A DNA stretch of 64,000 bases from Kitasatospora sp. Root107 (GTDB taxonomy: Bacteria > Actinomycetota > Actinomycetes > Streptomycetales > Streptomycetaceae). The notes beneath the pieces are model-generated. The model was not told the origin of the DNA, made no database searches, and saw only the letters and a program-made list of their open reading frames with translations. The position numbers and the translations under genes were made by a program. Each line of letters begins with the position of its first letter. The first letter of the stretch is position 1. Where the stretch lies: positions 44,418 to 108,417 of the forward strand of contig NZ_LMCT01000006.1 of assembly GCF_001424875.1 (NCBI RefSeq). The letters run 5' to 3'. Of the stretch, positions 37,948-46,762 are shown in pieces.

Positions 37948-39003
37948 GTGACTGGGCAAGGTTTGACCGCGACTGCTGGCAGCAAAAACAACCCCGGTGG
38001 GCTTGAGCAGGTGGTGGCCCAGTTTGAGGCCGGTGCCGTTCAGCAGGTCGTTCATCTGCCCGACGGGCTGATGAACGACAACTGGCGCATCGACGCCAGC
38101 ACTGGGACTTTTGCGCTCAAGAAGATCAGAGATGTCCCATTCGATACGGCCCGGCGCAACCTTCGCACGCTCACAGCGCTGGCCGAGGCCGGTGTCCCGG
38201 TTCCGGCCCCACTACTAACTCGGTCCGGAGACCCGGTCGTGGAGGTCGGCGAGGACGGCTTCTCTCTCCTTAAGTGGGTTGAGGGCAACCATCGGCTTGG
38301 CGCCGACCTGGACCTGCCCGAGGCGCGAACGCTCGGAGTGCTGCTGGGGCGCCTGCACGAAATCCTCAACCGCCCGACGGTATCCACCGGTCTGCCGCCG
38401 GCGGTCGATCCCCCGGCCGCCTCTGTCACGGCCCCCGAGAAGGCACACGCCCAGATCGACCGCTTCCTCGCGCACCTCGCCGACCTCGCCGAGCCGACTC
38501 CCTTCGACGGGGAGGCAGCCAGGTTCCTGGTCCAGCGCAGGCTGCTACTGGAGAACTACGCCCCTGAGCGGCCTGCGTTGGAGGTCCCGGCGGGGCCGTT
38601 CGGTTGGACGCACGGCGACTTCCAGCACCGCAATGTCCTGTGGCAGGACGGCGATATCGTCGGGGTTCTCGACTGGGACCGGATCCGGGTACGGCCGTTC
38701 GGCGAGGAGGCCGCCCGCACCGCCACGGTGCAGTTCGGCGGTGAGGACGGCCTTCTCGATCTGGAGCGGATCGCGGCGTTCATGGACGGCTACCGGTCGG
38801 TCATCGCGATCAGCCCGGAGGAGCTGGAGGACGCGGTGACGCGGTTGTGGTGGAAGCGGATGACGGACCCGTGGGTGCTGGTCTTCCACTACGACCGCGG
38901 CGACCACTCGTGCGACGAGCTATTCGCCCCTCAGGAGCGGCTGCTGACCTGGTGGACCGAGCGTCGTGGGGATGTGATGGCCGCGTTCACGGCTAAAGCG
39001 TGA
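37948..39003 (+). CDS. APH-fold small-molecule kinase
   Basis: Protein of 351 residues. Nucleotide-lobe features include LMNDNWRIDASTGTFALKKI, with a Lys for ATP. The catalytic loop is WTHGDFQHRNVLW and the metal loop is GVLDWDRIRV. This is the aminoglycoside/homoserine/choline kinase-like superfamily; the substrate is unknown. GTG 37948 is preferred over the upstream ATG 37888. The hexamer TAGGCT at 37935-37940 is a good -10 match seven bases before the GTG, so the message may be leaderless. The 3' end overlaps the convergent alcohol dehydrogenase gene by 11 bases. Confidence 0.8.
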   Translation: MTGQGLTATAGSKNNPGGLEQVVAQFEAGAVQQVVHLPDGLMNDNWRIDASTGTFALKKIRDVPFDTARRNLRTLTALAEAGVPVPAPLLTRSGDPVVEVGEDGFSLLKWVEGNHRLGADLDLPEARTLGVLLGRLHEILNRPTVSTGLPPAVDPPAASVTAPEKAHAQIDRFLAHLADLAEPTPFDGEAARFLVQRRLLLENYAPERPALEVPAGPFGWTHGDFQHRNVLWQDGDIVGVLDWDRIRVRPFGEEAARTATVQFGGEDGLLDLERIAAFMDGYRSVIAISPEELEDAVTRLWWKRMTDPWVLVFHYDRGDHSCDELFAPQERLLTWWTERRGDVMAAFTAKA

Positions 39004-40084
39004 ACCGGATCATCTGACGGATACCCTCCCGTGCGGTGGCGGCCTGCAGAGCCTCGTTGATCTCCATGAGCGGCCGGCGATGAGTGGCGATGTCGTCGGC
39101 CGCCAGCAGGCCCTTGCGGGCCAGCTCGGCGTACCGGGGGATGTCCTCACGAGTGCGCACGGAGCCCATGACAGTGCCACCAAGGGAGCGGCCGTGTCGT
39201 AGCAGGTTGCCGGGCAGGGGTACTTCGGCACCCTGGGGCAGCATGCCCAAGACTGTGGCCTGGCCACCGGGTGCGAGGACCGCGAACGCCTGGGCGGCGG
39301 TCTCGACCAGGCCCACCGCCTCGACGGAGCGGGCGACCCCGTTCGTGGTCATGGCCCGGATTGTCTCCACCGGGTCTTTCAGGCTCGCGTTGATCGTGAT
39401 GGTCGCTCCGACCTTGGCGGCGGCGGCAAGACGGTGGTCTTCAAGGTCCACCGCGATGATCTGTGTTGCTCCGGCGATCCGTGCCCCCTGAACGGCGCCG
39501 AGGCCAACCCCGCCGCAGCCGAACACCGCGACGCTGTCACCGGGCCTGGGCTGGGCGATGTTGAAAACTGCGGCCAGCCCGGTGGTGAGGCAGCAGCCCA
39601 GCAGAGCACCCGCGTCGAAGGACACCGCGGAGGGGAGGGCGATGAGCGCGTTGGCGTCCACCAGCATCAGCTCGGCGAAGGCGGACACACCGAGGTACTG
39701 GCGGATCGGCTGGCCTGCGAGGGTCATGCGGCTGCGCTGACGTTCCTTGCCTGAGGTGTCGGAGCAGTACACCATCGCGCCCGACAGGCAGGGGCCGCAG
39801 CGGCCACAGAAGATCTGATCGCAGACGATCACCCGGTCACCAGGGGTGAAGCCGGTGACGCCGGGGCCGACGGCCTCGACCATGCCGCTGGCCTCGTGCC
39901 CCAGGACGGTCGGTACCGGGTAGGGGAAGCGGCCGGCGGCGAAGTGCAGGTCGGTCGCGCAGATCCCGGCGCTCACAGTGCGGACCAGTACCTCACCCGC
40001 AGCGGGGTCGGCGAGTTCGATCTCTTCAATGCGCATCGGCTCGCCGGGGGCGGTGTGGATGGCGGCGCGGCAGCGGTAGGGCAT
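38993..40084 (-). CDS. Zinc-dependent alcohol dehydrogenase (MDR family)
   Basis: Protein of 363 residues. A catalytic-zinc Cys in AGICATDLHF and GHEASGMVEAVGPGV mark the catalytic domain. The structural zinc site is CDQIFCGRCGPCLSG, with four Cys. The cofactor domain has the FGCGGVGLGAVQGA Rossmann loop, followed by an acidic strand end (VDLED) that predicts NAD preference. It oxidises an alcohol or polyol, as in sugar/cyclitol pathways that pair such a dehydrogenase with a DegT aminotransferase. ATG 40084 has AAGGAG upstream. Last gene of the nine-gene minus-strand operon. Confidence 0.88.
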   Translation of the reverse strand: MPYRCRAAIHTAPGEPMRIEEIELADPAAGEVLVRTVSAGICATDLHFAAGRFPYPVPTVLGHEASGMVEAVGPGVTGFTPGDRVIVCDQIFCGRCGPCLSGAMVYCSDTSGKERQRSRMTLAGQPIRQYLGVSAFAELMLVDANALIALPSAVSFDAGALLGCCLTTGLAAVFNIAQPRPGDSVAVFGCGGVGLGAVQGARIAGATQIIAVDLEDHRLAAAAKVGATITINASLKDPVETIRAMTTNGVARSVEAVGLVETAAQAFAVLAPGGQATVLGMLPQGAEVPLPGNLLRHGRSLGGTVMGSVRTREDIPRYAELARKGLLAADDIATHRRPLMEINEALQAATAREGIRQMIRFTL

Positions 40085-40112
40085 TCGGGGGCTCCTTCGG
40101 AAGCTCATTGCG

Positions 40113-41348
40113 TCAGGAACTGGACAGGGTGCGGTGCAGGGCAACAGCCATGGTGGTGGCGACCTGTTCCATGTAGTCGGGGGCCTGCACGTGGGGGATC
40201 TTGAGGACGAGCATCTGGCGGTGAGCGCGGTAGTAGTTCTCGAGCGAGTCCCGGGTGGGCGGGGTGTAGGGGGTGTGGGCCAGGTGCGGCCAGTAGCGGG
40301 CGGCAAGGCCGGGCTGCTGGAGGAGCGGGGTCTGGGCCCAGTCCTCGTACAGCGCCCTGACCGGGACCGCTCCGGCCTTCAGGTGCCCGCGCAGGGCCTG
40401 CGGGTCGTGGACGTGCTCGGTGACGATCAAGGGGGTGCCGTACCAGCCGCGCACGGAGGTGTCCTCGACTCTGGGCCAGGTGACGGGCGCGTCGAAGCTG
40501 GTCAAGACCTCGCGCAGGGTGGCGAGGTTGGCTTCGGCGGCCTTCATCCGCACGGGCAGCGTCCGTAGCTGCTCGGTCGCGATGGCGGCGGACAGGACCG
40601 GCATCCGGTACTTGTAGCCGCCGCCGGTCGCTGCCAGGGGCATGAGACTCGCCAGGGTGAGCTCGCTGTGAAGCCGTTGGGGGTGGTGCCCGAGGGTGAG
40701 GGCGCGTTCGTACACCTGGCGGTCGGAGGTGGTCATCACCCCGCCCTCGCCACCGGAGACGGACTTGGACTCCTGGAGGCTGAAGCAGCCTGCCGCTCCC
40801 CAGGACCCGACCGGGCGGCCCCGGTAGACGGCGCCGTGGGCGTGCGAGCAGTCCTCGACGATCGGCAGCGCGGTGGCGGTGGCGAGATCGTCCATACGGG
40901 CGGGGATGCCCCAGGCGTGCGTGGCGAGCACGGCCGAGCAGCCGCCGGGAAGGTGGGCGAGGCCGCTGGCGGCCAGGTTGGGGCTGCTCGGCTCGATGTC
41001 GGCGAAGACCGGGTAGGAGCCGGCCTGGAAGACCGCGGTGATCGCGGAGATCCACGTCATCGGAGACACCACGACCCCTGCGTCGGGGCCGACACCGACG
41101 CCGTGAAGGGCCGCGTGCAGGGAAGCTGTACCGGAGTTGAACGACAGCGCGTGCCGGGCGCCGGTCAGCTCAGTGAAGGCGTCCTCGACCCCGGCGACCT
41201 GCGGTCCGCGGCCGATGTCGGACAGGCGCCCGCGTTCCAGGACGGCCAAGGCAGCGGCACGTTCGCCCTGACCGTACTTGGCAGTGCGGGGAAAGGGCAG
41301 CGTGACCGCTGCTTCCCCGTGTTTCGTCGTGTTCTGTCGCTCAGCCAC
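40113..41348 (-). CDS. DegT/DnrJ/EryC1 aminotransferase
   Basis: Protein of 411 residues, PLP-dependent sugar/cyclitol aminotransferase family. FNSGTASLHAAL is the phosphate-binding loop, VEDCSHAHGA carries the PLP-ring Asp, and FSLQESKSVSGGEGG carries the Schiff-base Lys before the GEGG motif. The family converts keto-sugars or keto-cyclitols to amino derivatives with glutamate or glutamine as donor. GTG 41348 overlaps the cupin stop by eight bases (GTGGCTGA). With the dehydrogenase and the Gfo/Idh oxidoreductase it forms a classical oxidise-then-transaminate set. Confidence 0.9.
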   Translation of the reverse strand: MAERQNTTKHGEAAVTLPFPRTAKYGQGERAAALAVLERGRLSDIGRGPQVAGVEDAFTELTGARHALSFNSGTASLHAALHGVGVGPDAGVVVSPMTWISAITAVFQAGSYPVFADIEPSSPNLAASGLAHLPGGCSAVLATHAWGIPARMDDLATATALPIVEDCSHAHGAVYRGRPVGSWGAAGCFSLQESKSVSGGEGGVMTTSDRQVYERALTLGHHPQRLHSELTLASLMPLAATGGGYKYRMPVLSAAIATEQLRTLPVRMKAAEANLATLREVLTSFDAPVTWPRVEDTSVRGWYGTPLIVTEHVHDPQALRGHLKAGAVPVRALYEDWAQTPLLQQPGLAARYWPHLAHTPYTPPTRDSLENYYRAHRQMLVLKIPHVQAPDYMEQVATTMAVALHRTLSSS

Positions 41349-41742
41349 GCTGGCCTGCCGGGTAGGTCGGGCGGACGGGGACGAGGTGCTTGTCGGCGTC
41401 GCCCGGGGTTCGGTGCATGTGGGCGCCGTCGGAGCCGGGCGGCAGGTCGCACGAGAGCCAGAAGATGCGCAGTTCCTCAGCGATGTCGAGGATGTCGTGC
41501 GCCAGACCGGGGGCGGTATAGATGATGTCGCCGGGCCCGACCGGGTGCTCGGTGTCGCCGACCAGGACGGTGCCGTGGCCGCTGGCGACCATCCAGAACT
41601 CGGCGAAGTCGTGGAAATGCCGGTCGAAGCGGCCTGTGCCGTCAGCTCGGATGACGAACTGGCCCGAGGAGAACACCGAGCAGTCATCGGGGAGATCGGC
41701 AGCGGTGATCCGCTGTCGGTCATTGGTGTGGAACACGGTCAT
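41341..41742 (-). CDS. Small cupin-domain protein
   Basis: Protein of 133 residues forming one cupin barrel. Motif 1 is HFHDFAEFWMVASGHGTVLVG with a His-x-His-x-Glu-like pattern, and motif 2 is GPGDIIYTAPGLAHDI, whose His completes the metal site. Cupins of this size act as sugar isomerases/epimerases, dioxygenases or binding proteins; no specific role is evident. AGGAG precedes ATG 41742. It is coupled to the DegT gene downstream and follows the APH-fold kinase after 23 bases. Confidence 0.78.
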   Translation of the reverse strand: MTVFHTNDRQRITAADLPDDCSVFSSGQFVIRADGTGRFDRHFHDFAEFWMVASGHGTVLVGDTEHPVGPGDIIYTAPGLAHDILDIAEELRIFWLSCDLPPGSDGAHMHRTPGDADKHLVPVRPTYPAGQRG

Positions 41743-41765
41743 GGGCTTTCTCTCCTGTCGTGTTG

Positions 41766-42701
41766 TCAGTTGCCTTGCGTGATACGGGGGATCAGAGTGA
41801 GGCCGCCGGACAGGCCGTCGAGTTCGGCTTCGATCTGCGCGGTCCGCAGGCCGATCAGCGCCGTGTCCTGGCAGGCGGCGTGGTAGCGCAGGAGCGAGAC
41901 GGCGATCCGCAGGCGACACAGTGCGAGCGGCATCAGGGCCTTCACCGGCTGCTTTCCGTCGAAGTAGCCGGCGAACAGGGCTCGGGTCAGTTCCGCGCTC
42001 TCCTGGAGCGAGAAGCCGGCGAGGTCGGCGAGCGGGTCGCCGCCTCGTGCGCTCTCCAGGTCGATGACCCCGGTGATGGACTGTCCATCGGTGAGGACGT
42101 GCCGGGCTGCCCAGTCGCCGTGCAGCAGCCGCGGCGGGGTGGCGGGCAGGAGCCGTGCACCCCAGCGCAGGGTCCGGTAGGACCGGGCCAGCAGGTCGGC
42201 CGTGTCGGAGGGCAGCGTTGCGGGGATGGCTGCGGTCGAGGCAGCTCCCAGCCAGCTGCGGATGGAGGAGTGCTGTCCGCAGCCGCTGGCGTCGAGGCGG
42301 CCGAAGCCCGAGACGGTGATCTGGTGGATTCGGCGGAGCGTTGCACCTACGCGCTCGGCCGCCGCGACAGCGTCCCCACCATCGGGTGCCCGGTCCAGTG
42401 GCCCTCCGGGGCACCATGTCTCCACGCAGGAGCCATGGTCGTACCAGAGCACCCGTGGCACCGGAACTCCCATGGTGTGCAACTGTGTTGATGCCCAGGC
42501 CGCCGTCGCGTACCGGGCGATCCTGCCGGGCCGGGGCACCTTGACGACCAGCTTCGTGCCATCCGGTGCGGTGAACGCGAAGGGCAGGTTGTCGGCACCG
42601 GGCGGCAACGGCCGGAGGTCTGCGGGGCTCGAGGCGTTGACGGCCGCCAGCGCCCTGGCGCGGGCTTGACTGAGAGCGGTCGGCAGGTCGGGGGCGGTCA
42701 C
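41766..42701 (-). CDS. APH-fold small-molecule phosphotransferase
   Basis: Protein of 311 residues. TKLVVKVPRPGRI supplies the ATP-binding Lys. LLHGDWAARHVLTD is the catalytic loop (HGD...H instead of the usual Asn), and ITGVIDLESARGGDPLADL is the DFG-equivalent metal loop. The APH family includes antibiotic resistance kinases and biosynthetic sugar or cyclitol kinases. Its place inside the operon suggests either phosphorylation of a pathway intermediate or self-protection. GTG 42701 overlaps the oxidoreductase stop as GTGA. Confidence 0.8.
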   Translation of the reverse strand: MTAPDLPTALSQARARALAAVNASSPADLRPLPPGADNLPFAFTAPDGTKLVVKVPRPGRIARYATAAWASTQLHTMGVPVPRVLWYDHGSCVETWCPGGPLDRAPDGGDAVAAAERVGATLRRIHQITVSGFGRLDASGCGQHSSIRSWLGAASTAAIPATLPSDTADLLARSYRTLRWGARLLPATPPRLLHGDWAARHVLTDGQSITGVIDLESARGGDPLADLAGFSLQESAELTRALFAGYFDGKQPVKALMPLALCRLRIAVSLLRYHAACQDTALIGLRTAQIEAELDGLSGGLTLIPRITQGN

Positions 42702-43693
42702 GGCAGCCTCTGGGGTACCCGGTGGACGAGGACCGGCCGCCGCCCGTGGGCGGAGGTAATCGCCGCGTCCAAGAGCGCGATGGAGGGGAGGTTGTCGGCG
42801 GCGGGGCACGTCGAGTCCGAGCGGTGGATCGTGTCGATCATCTCGGCGATGCACAGCTGGTAGCCCGGCACCTCCGGTTGGGCAGGCCGTTCCGCCGTGT
42901 GGGTGCCCGAGCTGTCGGCGATCGTGATGTCGGCTCCGACGGTCCAGGAAGCGGCGAAGCCGCGGCCTTCGACACGCCAACTTCCGCCGGCATCGGTACG
43001 CAAGCCACTGGAGGCGGTGAATGCACCCCGGTAGTTGAAGAGGGAGCCGTCCGCGAAGCGCACGGTGATCGCGGTTGCCGCGCAGTGGGTGTCCAGGAAG
43101 CGCACCGGCGTCTCGACGCAGGTGACTTCGACGGGTTGGGCGGTGATCAGCGCGCGGACCTGGTCGAAGGCGTGGACCGCCAGGTCGCTGGTGACAGGCA
43201 GCTGCTGGCCTTGGCGGAATCCCGGTGCGTGAAGCGGGACCAGGGTGTCGGCGGTGACGAGGTAGGGCGGTCGGCCGAGCAGGTGTACCTGGTCGCGGAA
43301 GGCGAGGAACTGCGGGTCGTTGCCTCGGTTCTGCATGACGGCGAGGACCAGGCCCTTGCGCTGGGCGAGTTGGACCAGCGCGATCGCGTCGGTCAGTCGC
43401 AGGGTGAGCGGCTTCTCCGTCAGCACGTGCGCACCGGCCTCCAGCGCGGTGCGGCAGGTCTGCAGGTGCAGTTGAGGGGGTGTCAAGTTCACTACGACAT
43501 CGACGCCGTGCCCGTTGAGAGCCTGCTCGAGGGTCGGAGCGTAGGCGGCGTTGAGGTCGTAGCGTTCGGCCAGGTGCTCGGCGGCCGCCCGATCGGGGTC
43601 CACGAGAACGTCCACGCTGACGCGGCCGTCGGCGGCCAGGCTACGTATCCAGCGGCCGGCGATCGTGCCGCACCCTACGACGGCTGCCTTCAT
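42698..43693 (-). CDS. Gfo/Idh/MocA family oxidoreductase
   Basis: Protein of 331 residues. The N-terminal Rossmann domain begins MKAAVVGCGTIAGRWI. VVVNLTPPQLH and VLTEKPLTLRLTDA follow, with the EKP Lys that is the conserved catalytic/NAD-contact residue. The C-terminal alpha/beta domain binds substrate. Members oxidise or reduce sugar or cyclitol hydroxyls (glucose-fructose oxidoreductase, inositol dehydrogenase). The ATG overlaps the P-loop kinase stop by ATGA. It is a natural partner of the DegT aminotransferase, supplying the ketone to be aminated. Confidence 0.88.
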   Translation of the reverse strand: MKAAVVGCGTIAGRWIRSLAADGRVSVDVLVDPDRAAAEHLAERYDLNAAYAPTLEQALNGHGVDVVVNLTPPQLHLQTCRTALEAGAHVLTEKPLTLRLTDAIALVQLAQRKGLVLAVMQNRGNDPQFLAFRDQVHLLGRPPYLVTADTLVPLHAPGFRQGQQLPVTSDLAVHAFDQVRALITAQPVEVTCVETPVRFLDTHCAATAITVRFADGSLFNYRGAFTASSGLRTDAGGSWRVEGRGFAASWTVGADITIADSSGTHTAERPAQPEVPGYQLCIAEMIDTIHRSDSTCPAADNLPSIALLDAAITSAHGRRPVLVHRVPQRLP

Positions 43694-44340
43694 GACGCGA
43701 CCTTCCGTGGCTTGTTCCAACCCGGTGCCGTCACGGTGGACGGCGACCGGTCGCCTCGGTGGCGGCGGATGTGGGTGAGGGCTTGGTGCGTCAGCTCGTT
43801 GGGTGGGCACGCGGTGGTGTCCAGCGTGACGAAGTTGGGGGCGAGCGGGCGCCGCAGGTAGGCGTTGAAGTGCTCGCTGAAGTGGGCGTCGTAGAAGATG
43901 GACGGCATGCCGGGCCGCATGATCGCCCGCGTCGCCAGGACAGTGGGATCGGTGGTAAGCACCAGGGTGAGGTCGGGCATGGCCACGGTGTGCTGCAGCA
44001 CCATCGTCCGCGCTTGCGCGTCGCAGTCGAAACCTTCCAGGCGGCCGATGGCATGGGCGTGAGCGAGGAGGGTGTCCACGGTCCGGTCGAGAATCACGTC
44101 GCGTCCCTCTGCCTGGGCACGGCGGGCCATCCCCAACCGCAGCGCTTCGATCTCCAGGAACTGGGCGAGGCACGCCAGTTGCTCGCGCGACGTGTGTACC
44201 CGAGGGGCTGGCAGCATCGCCGGATCAGGCGCCACGTGGTAGTAGCAGGGGATCACCACGGGGTCGTTGAGGTGCGGAGCGAGGGCTTGGGCCAGCGTTG
44301 TCTTGCCCGCGCAGCTGACCCCCTCGACGCCGACGATCAC
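43690..44340 (-). CDS. Small P-loop kinase (thymidylate-kinase-like)
   Basis: Protein of 216 residues. Walker A is EGVSCAGKTTLAQAL near residues 6-20. EGRDVILDRTVDTLLAH resembles the DR(Y/F) substrate region of thymidylate kinases, and LTLVLTTDPTVLATR resembles the following lid segment. The C-terminal 25 residues are basic. A nucleoside-monophosphate or small-molecule kinase role is likely. Housekeeping dTMP kinase is improbable given the setting inside a sugar-type operon. GTG 44340 overlaps the GT2 stop (GTGA) and the end overlaps the oxidoreductase start (ATGA). Confidence 0.72.
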   Translation of the reverse strand: MIVGVEGVSCAGKTTLAQALAPHLNDPVVIPCYYHVAPDPAMLPAPRVHTSREQLACLAQFLEIEALRLGMARRAQAEGRDVILDRTVDTLLAHAHAIGRLEGFDCDAQARTMVLQHTVAMPDLTLVLTTDPTVLATRAIMRPGMPSIFYDAHFSEHFNAYLRRPLAPNFVTLDTTACPPNELTHQALTHIRRHRGDRSPSTVTAPGWNKPRKVAS

Positions 44341-45899
44341 GAGACGCTCCTGGTGTCTGCTGCCGCAGAGCGGCGGTTGCTCTTCGGGGACAGCGCCGTC
44401 CGGCGGGACCCGCGAGCGGCCCACTGCCCGATCGCCAGGGCAGGTCCCGCGCTCTTGAGGAGGTAGGCCGCCAACGTCTCCCCGCAGTGGCGCACGGTCT
44501 CGGTGGCTCCCAGTGCCCTGCCGCTCTCCGCCCTGCCGAGGAGGCGCACGGGAGCGACGACGCCCAACCACAGGGAAGCCGCGGCAGTCACCCGCACCGC
44601 CGGGGCGACTCTCGGTGACAGTGCCAGGCCCAGGCATACGGCGGTGACGGGCGTGGCCAAAGCCCAGGTGGAGCCCCGGAACGCGCCGACGGCCTGGGCG
44701 GCGAGATGGCGGTGCGCGCCCTTACCCTCGGCCTTCCAGTGGGTGTAGCAGGCGGGGTAGTCGAGGTAGTTCTGAAACCACCTGCCGCCCTGCGCGATGA
44801 GTTCTTCGACCTGCTCGGGAGCCGCGACGGTGTACGTGTACGGCAGCGAGTCGACCGCAATGCCCTCGATGGTGAGCCGGTAGCCGAACGGGAGGTCGTC
44901 CAGGACGGTGAAGGTTGGCAGCCCGCCGACCATACGGAAGGTGTCCACGCGCACCAGCAGCCCGTGCCCGACGGTCTGGGCCAGTCCCTGCCGAAGCGTG
45001 TCCACCACCGGGCCCTGCGAGGGGCGCCGTGTGGAGGCGCCGTAGCGGCGAAATGCCGGGATCTCGCGGCGAAGCGTCCACAGGGTCTGCAGCCGTGCGG
45101 CACCCCGGCACACGCTCCGGTCCCACCACCCGTCTGCGGTGCCCTGGGTGGCAAACCGGGCGGACTGCTGGATCACGGCGGGCCAGCGGCCCTCGGCCTG
45201 CACCCGCTGGCCGATGAAGGCGGCGGTTCGGGCCAGCAGCAGCTCGCTGGGACGCGAGTCCACGTCGTACACCGCGAGGTAGTCGCCCTCACCCGCCGGG
45301 GCGATCTGCTCCACTGCGGCATTGACCTGGGCAGCCTTACGGCCTTCGCCCTCGTAGTGGACGTGCCGGACGGCAATCTCCGCGCCTCTGTATGCCGTCA
45401 GTTCCGACTCCACCACCTCGGGGGTCGATGCTCTGGCGCGCAGGACGCGCATCGCGCTCTGCTGCGGCAGGACACTGGCCCCAGCTTCCCGGGTCAGTTC
45501 GGCGATCTCCGTTTCGGTGAGCTGAGGGAAGCGCTGCCCGGTGATGTGGGCTGCCCGCAGGCCGGTGAGCGACCCGATGAGATGCTCGCGCTCGAGTTCC
45601 TCGCGGGCGGTGGTCACCACCGTGAGCGTCGATCCCGGGAATCCGCTCAGGAGGGCGACGAACCAGTGAAGCGCGTCTGCGATGTGCTCCTGCTCGCGCA
45701 GCACCGGCAGGACGACATGGAACCTGACGGCCGCTTCGGTCAGCGCGGGCGATCCGGGCGCGGTCGGCTGGTCGACCCACGCGAGAGTCCTGCGTAACTG
45801 CCGGAGGCCGTCGGCCTGGTGGGTCACCGCAGCAGCCGCGACCCACCAGGCCGGGCTCCGCCACCACGGCCGGTCGGAGGAGATGCTCATCGCCGTCAC
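44337..45899 (-). CDS. GT2-family glycosyltransferase with membrane segments
   Basis: Protein of 520 residues. FHVVLPVLREQEHIADALHW is the nucleotide-sugar-binding start of a GT2 domain. VYDVDSRPSE supplies the DxD metal motif, and GGLPTFTVLDDLPFGYRL resembles the acceptor/ED motif. Near the C-terminus two hydrophobic stretches (STWALATPVTAVCLGLALS and VTAAASLWLGVVAPV) could anchor the enzyme in the membrane. GTG 45899 overlaps the GT8 stop (GTGA); an ATG at 45890 is an equally possible start. Donor and acceptor unknown. Confidence 0.8.
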   Translation of the reverse strand: MTAMSISSDRPWWRSPAWWVAAAAVTHQADGLRQLRRTLAWVDQPTAPGSPALTEAAVRFHVVLPVLREQEHIADALHWFVALLSGFPGSTLTVVTTAREELEREHLIGSLTGLRAAHITGQRFPQLTETEIAELTREAGASVLPQQSAMRVLRARASTPEVVESELTAYRGAEIAVRHVHYEGEGRKAAQVNAAVEQIAPAGEGDYLAVYDVDSRPSELLLARTAAFIGQRVQAEGRWPAVIQQSARFATQGTADGWWDRSVCRGAARLQTLWTLRREIPAFRRYGASTRRPSQGPVVDTLRQGLAQTVGHGLLVRVDTFRMVGGLPTFTVLDDLPFGYRLTIEGIAVDSLPYTYTVAAPEQVEELIAQGGRWFQNYLDYPACYTHWKAEGKGAHRHLAAQAVGAFRGSTWALATPVTAVCLGLALSPRVAPAVRVTAAASLWLGVVAPVRLLGRAESGRALGATETVRHCGETLAAYLLKSAGPALAIGQWAARGSRRTALSPKSNRRSAAADTRSVS

Positions 45900-46762
45900 A
45901 GCCCTTCCACCTCGGCCAGGAAACCCCGGTAGAGATCCCCGAGCCGACCCTGCGGGTAGTCGTCGTTCCACGGCTTGTCGGGGCCGGCGAAGTGGATGAG
46001 CGCCGCGGTCTCCTCGTCCGCGAGGAGCTTCTCCAGCGGGGTGAACGCCTCGGCGTAGTGCGCGAAGCCGGGTTGAGCGGCCAGCGGCGACAGAGCGAAG
46101 GTGTTCCAACGCGCCTCCAGGCGACGCCAGTTGTTGCCCACAGCGAAATTCAGAGCATCCTGGTCCCAGAACTTCACCTTGTCCGGGTGCTCCTCCAGGA
46201 ACCGATGGGCCTTTTCGAAGGTCTGCAGCTGGCGACAGCGCGTGAGGTCGAGGACCATGACGCCGCTGTTGAAGTACTCGCGGCCGATCGGGATGCCGAG
46301 CTGGTCCCAGCCCGGCAGCGCGATGCCGTAGCCGATGGTCGGGTTCTGAGGGTCCAGGACAGCTCCGACCGGGGAACCCAGCAGGGGCTGACGCAGCAGC
46401 GGCCGCAGATCCGTCAGCACCATGGTGTCCGCGTCGAGGTAGAGCACCCGGGTCTCGTCGGGGATGACCACCGGGATGGACAGACGCGTGTAGACGGCGT
46501 TGCTGATCCAGTCCGAGACGGGGTAGTTGGGATCCGGCACAGGGGCCGGGCGAAGCTGCGTGGCCAGACCCAGGTGCTCGGCGTCGTGCTCGATCGCCCG
46601 GCGCCCAGCCGAACTGATGCCCTGGTCAAGAACGATCAGACGCAGCTCGGCCACCGCTTCGCCGTGCGCGGAGGCGATCGAGCACATCAAGGTGCGCAGC
46701 GGGAGGACGTATCCGTCATCGATGCCGCAAACCAGCGGCGGCAGAGGCGTTGGGTCGCTCAT
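45896..46762 (-). CDS. GT8-family glycosyltransferase
   Basis: Protein of 288 residues. LVCGIDDGYVLPLRTLMCSI is the N-terminal donor-binding strand of GT8 enzymes, and RVLYLDADTMVLTDL carries the DxD metal motif near residues 110-124. YFNSGVMVLDL and FWDQDALNFAVGNNW are the conserved GT8 acceptor/donor blocks, followed by IHFAGPDKPW near the C-terminus. GT8 enzymes are retaining transferases using UDP-galactose, UDP-glucose or related donors. The start overlaps the epimerase stop by ATGA. Confidence 0.9.
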   Translation of the reverse strand: MSDPTPLPPLVCGIDDGYVLPLRTLMCSIASAHGEAVAELRLIVLDQGISSAGRRAIEHDAEHLGLATQLRPAPVPDPNYPVSDWISNAVYTRLSIPVVIPDETRVLYLDADTMVLTDLRPLLRQPLLGSPVGAVLDPQNPTIGYGIALPGWDQLGIPIGREYFNSGVMVLDLTRCRQLQTFEKAHRFLEEHPDKVKFWDQDALNFAVGNNWRRLEARWNTFALSPLAAQPGFAHYAEAFTPLEKLLADEETAALIHFAGPDKPWNDDYPQGRLGDLYRGFLAEVEGL

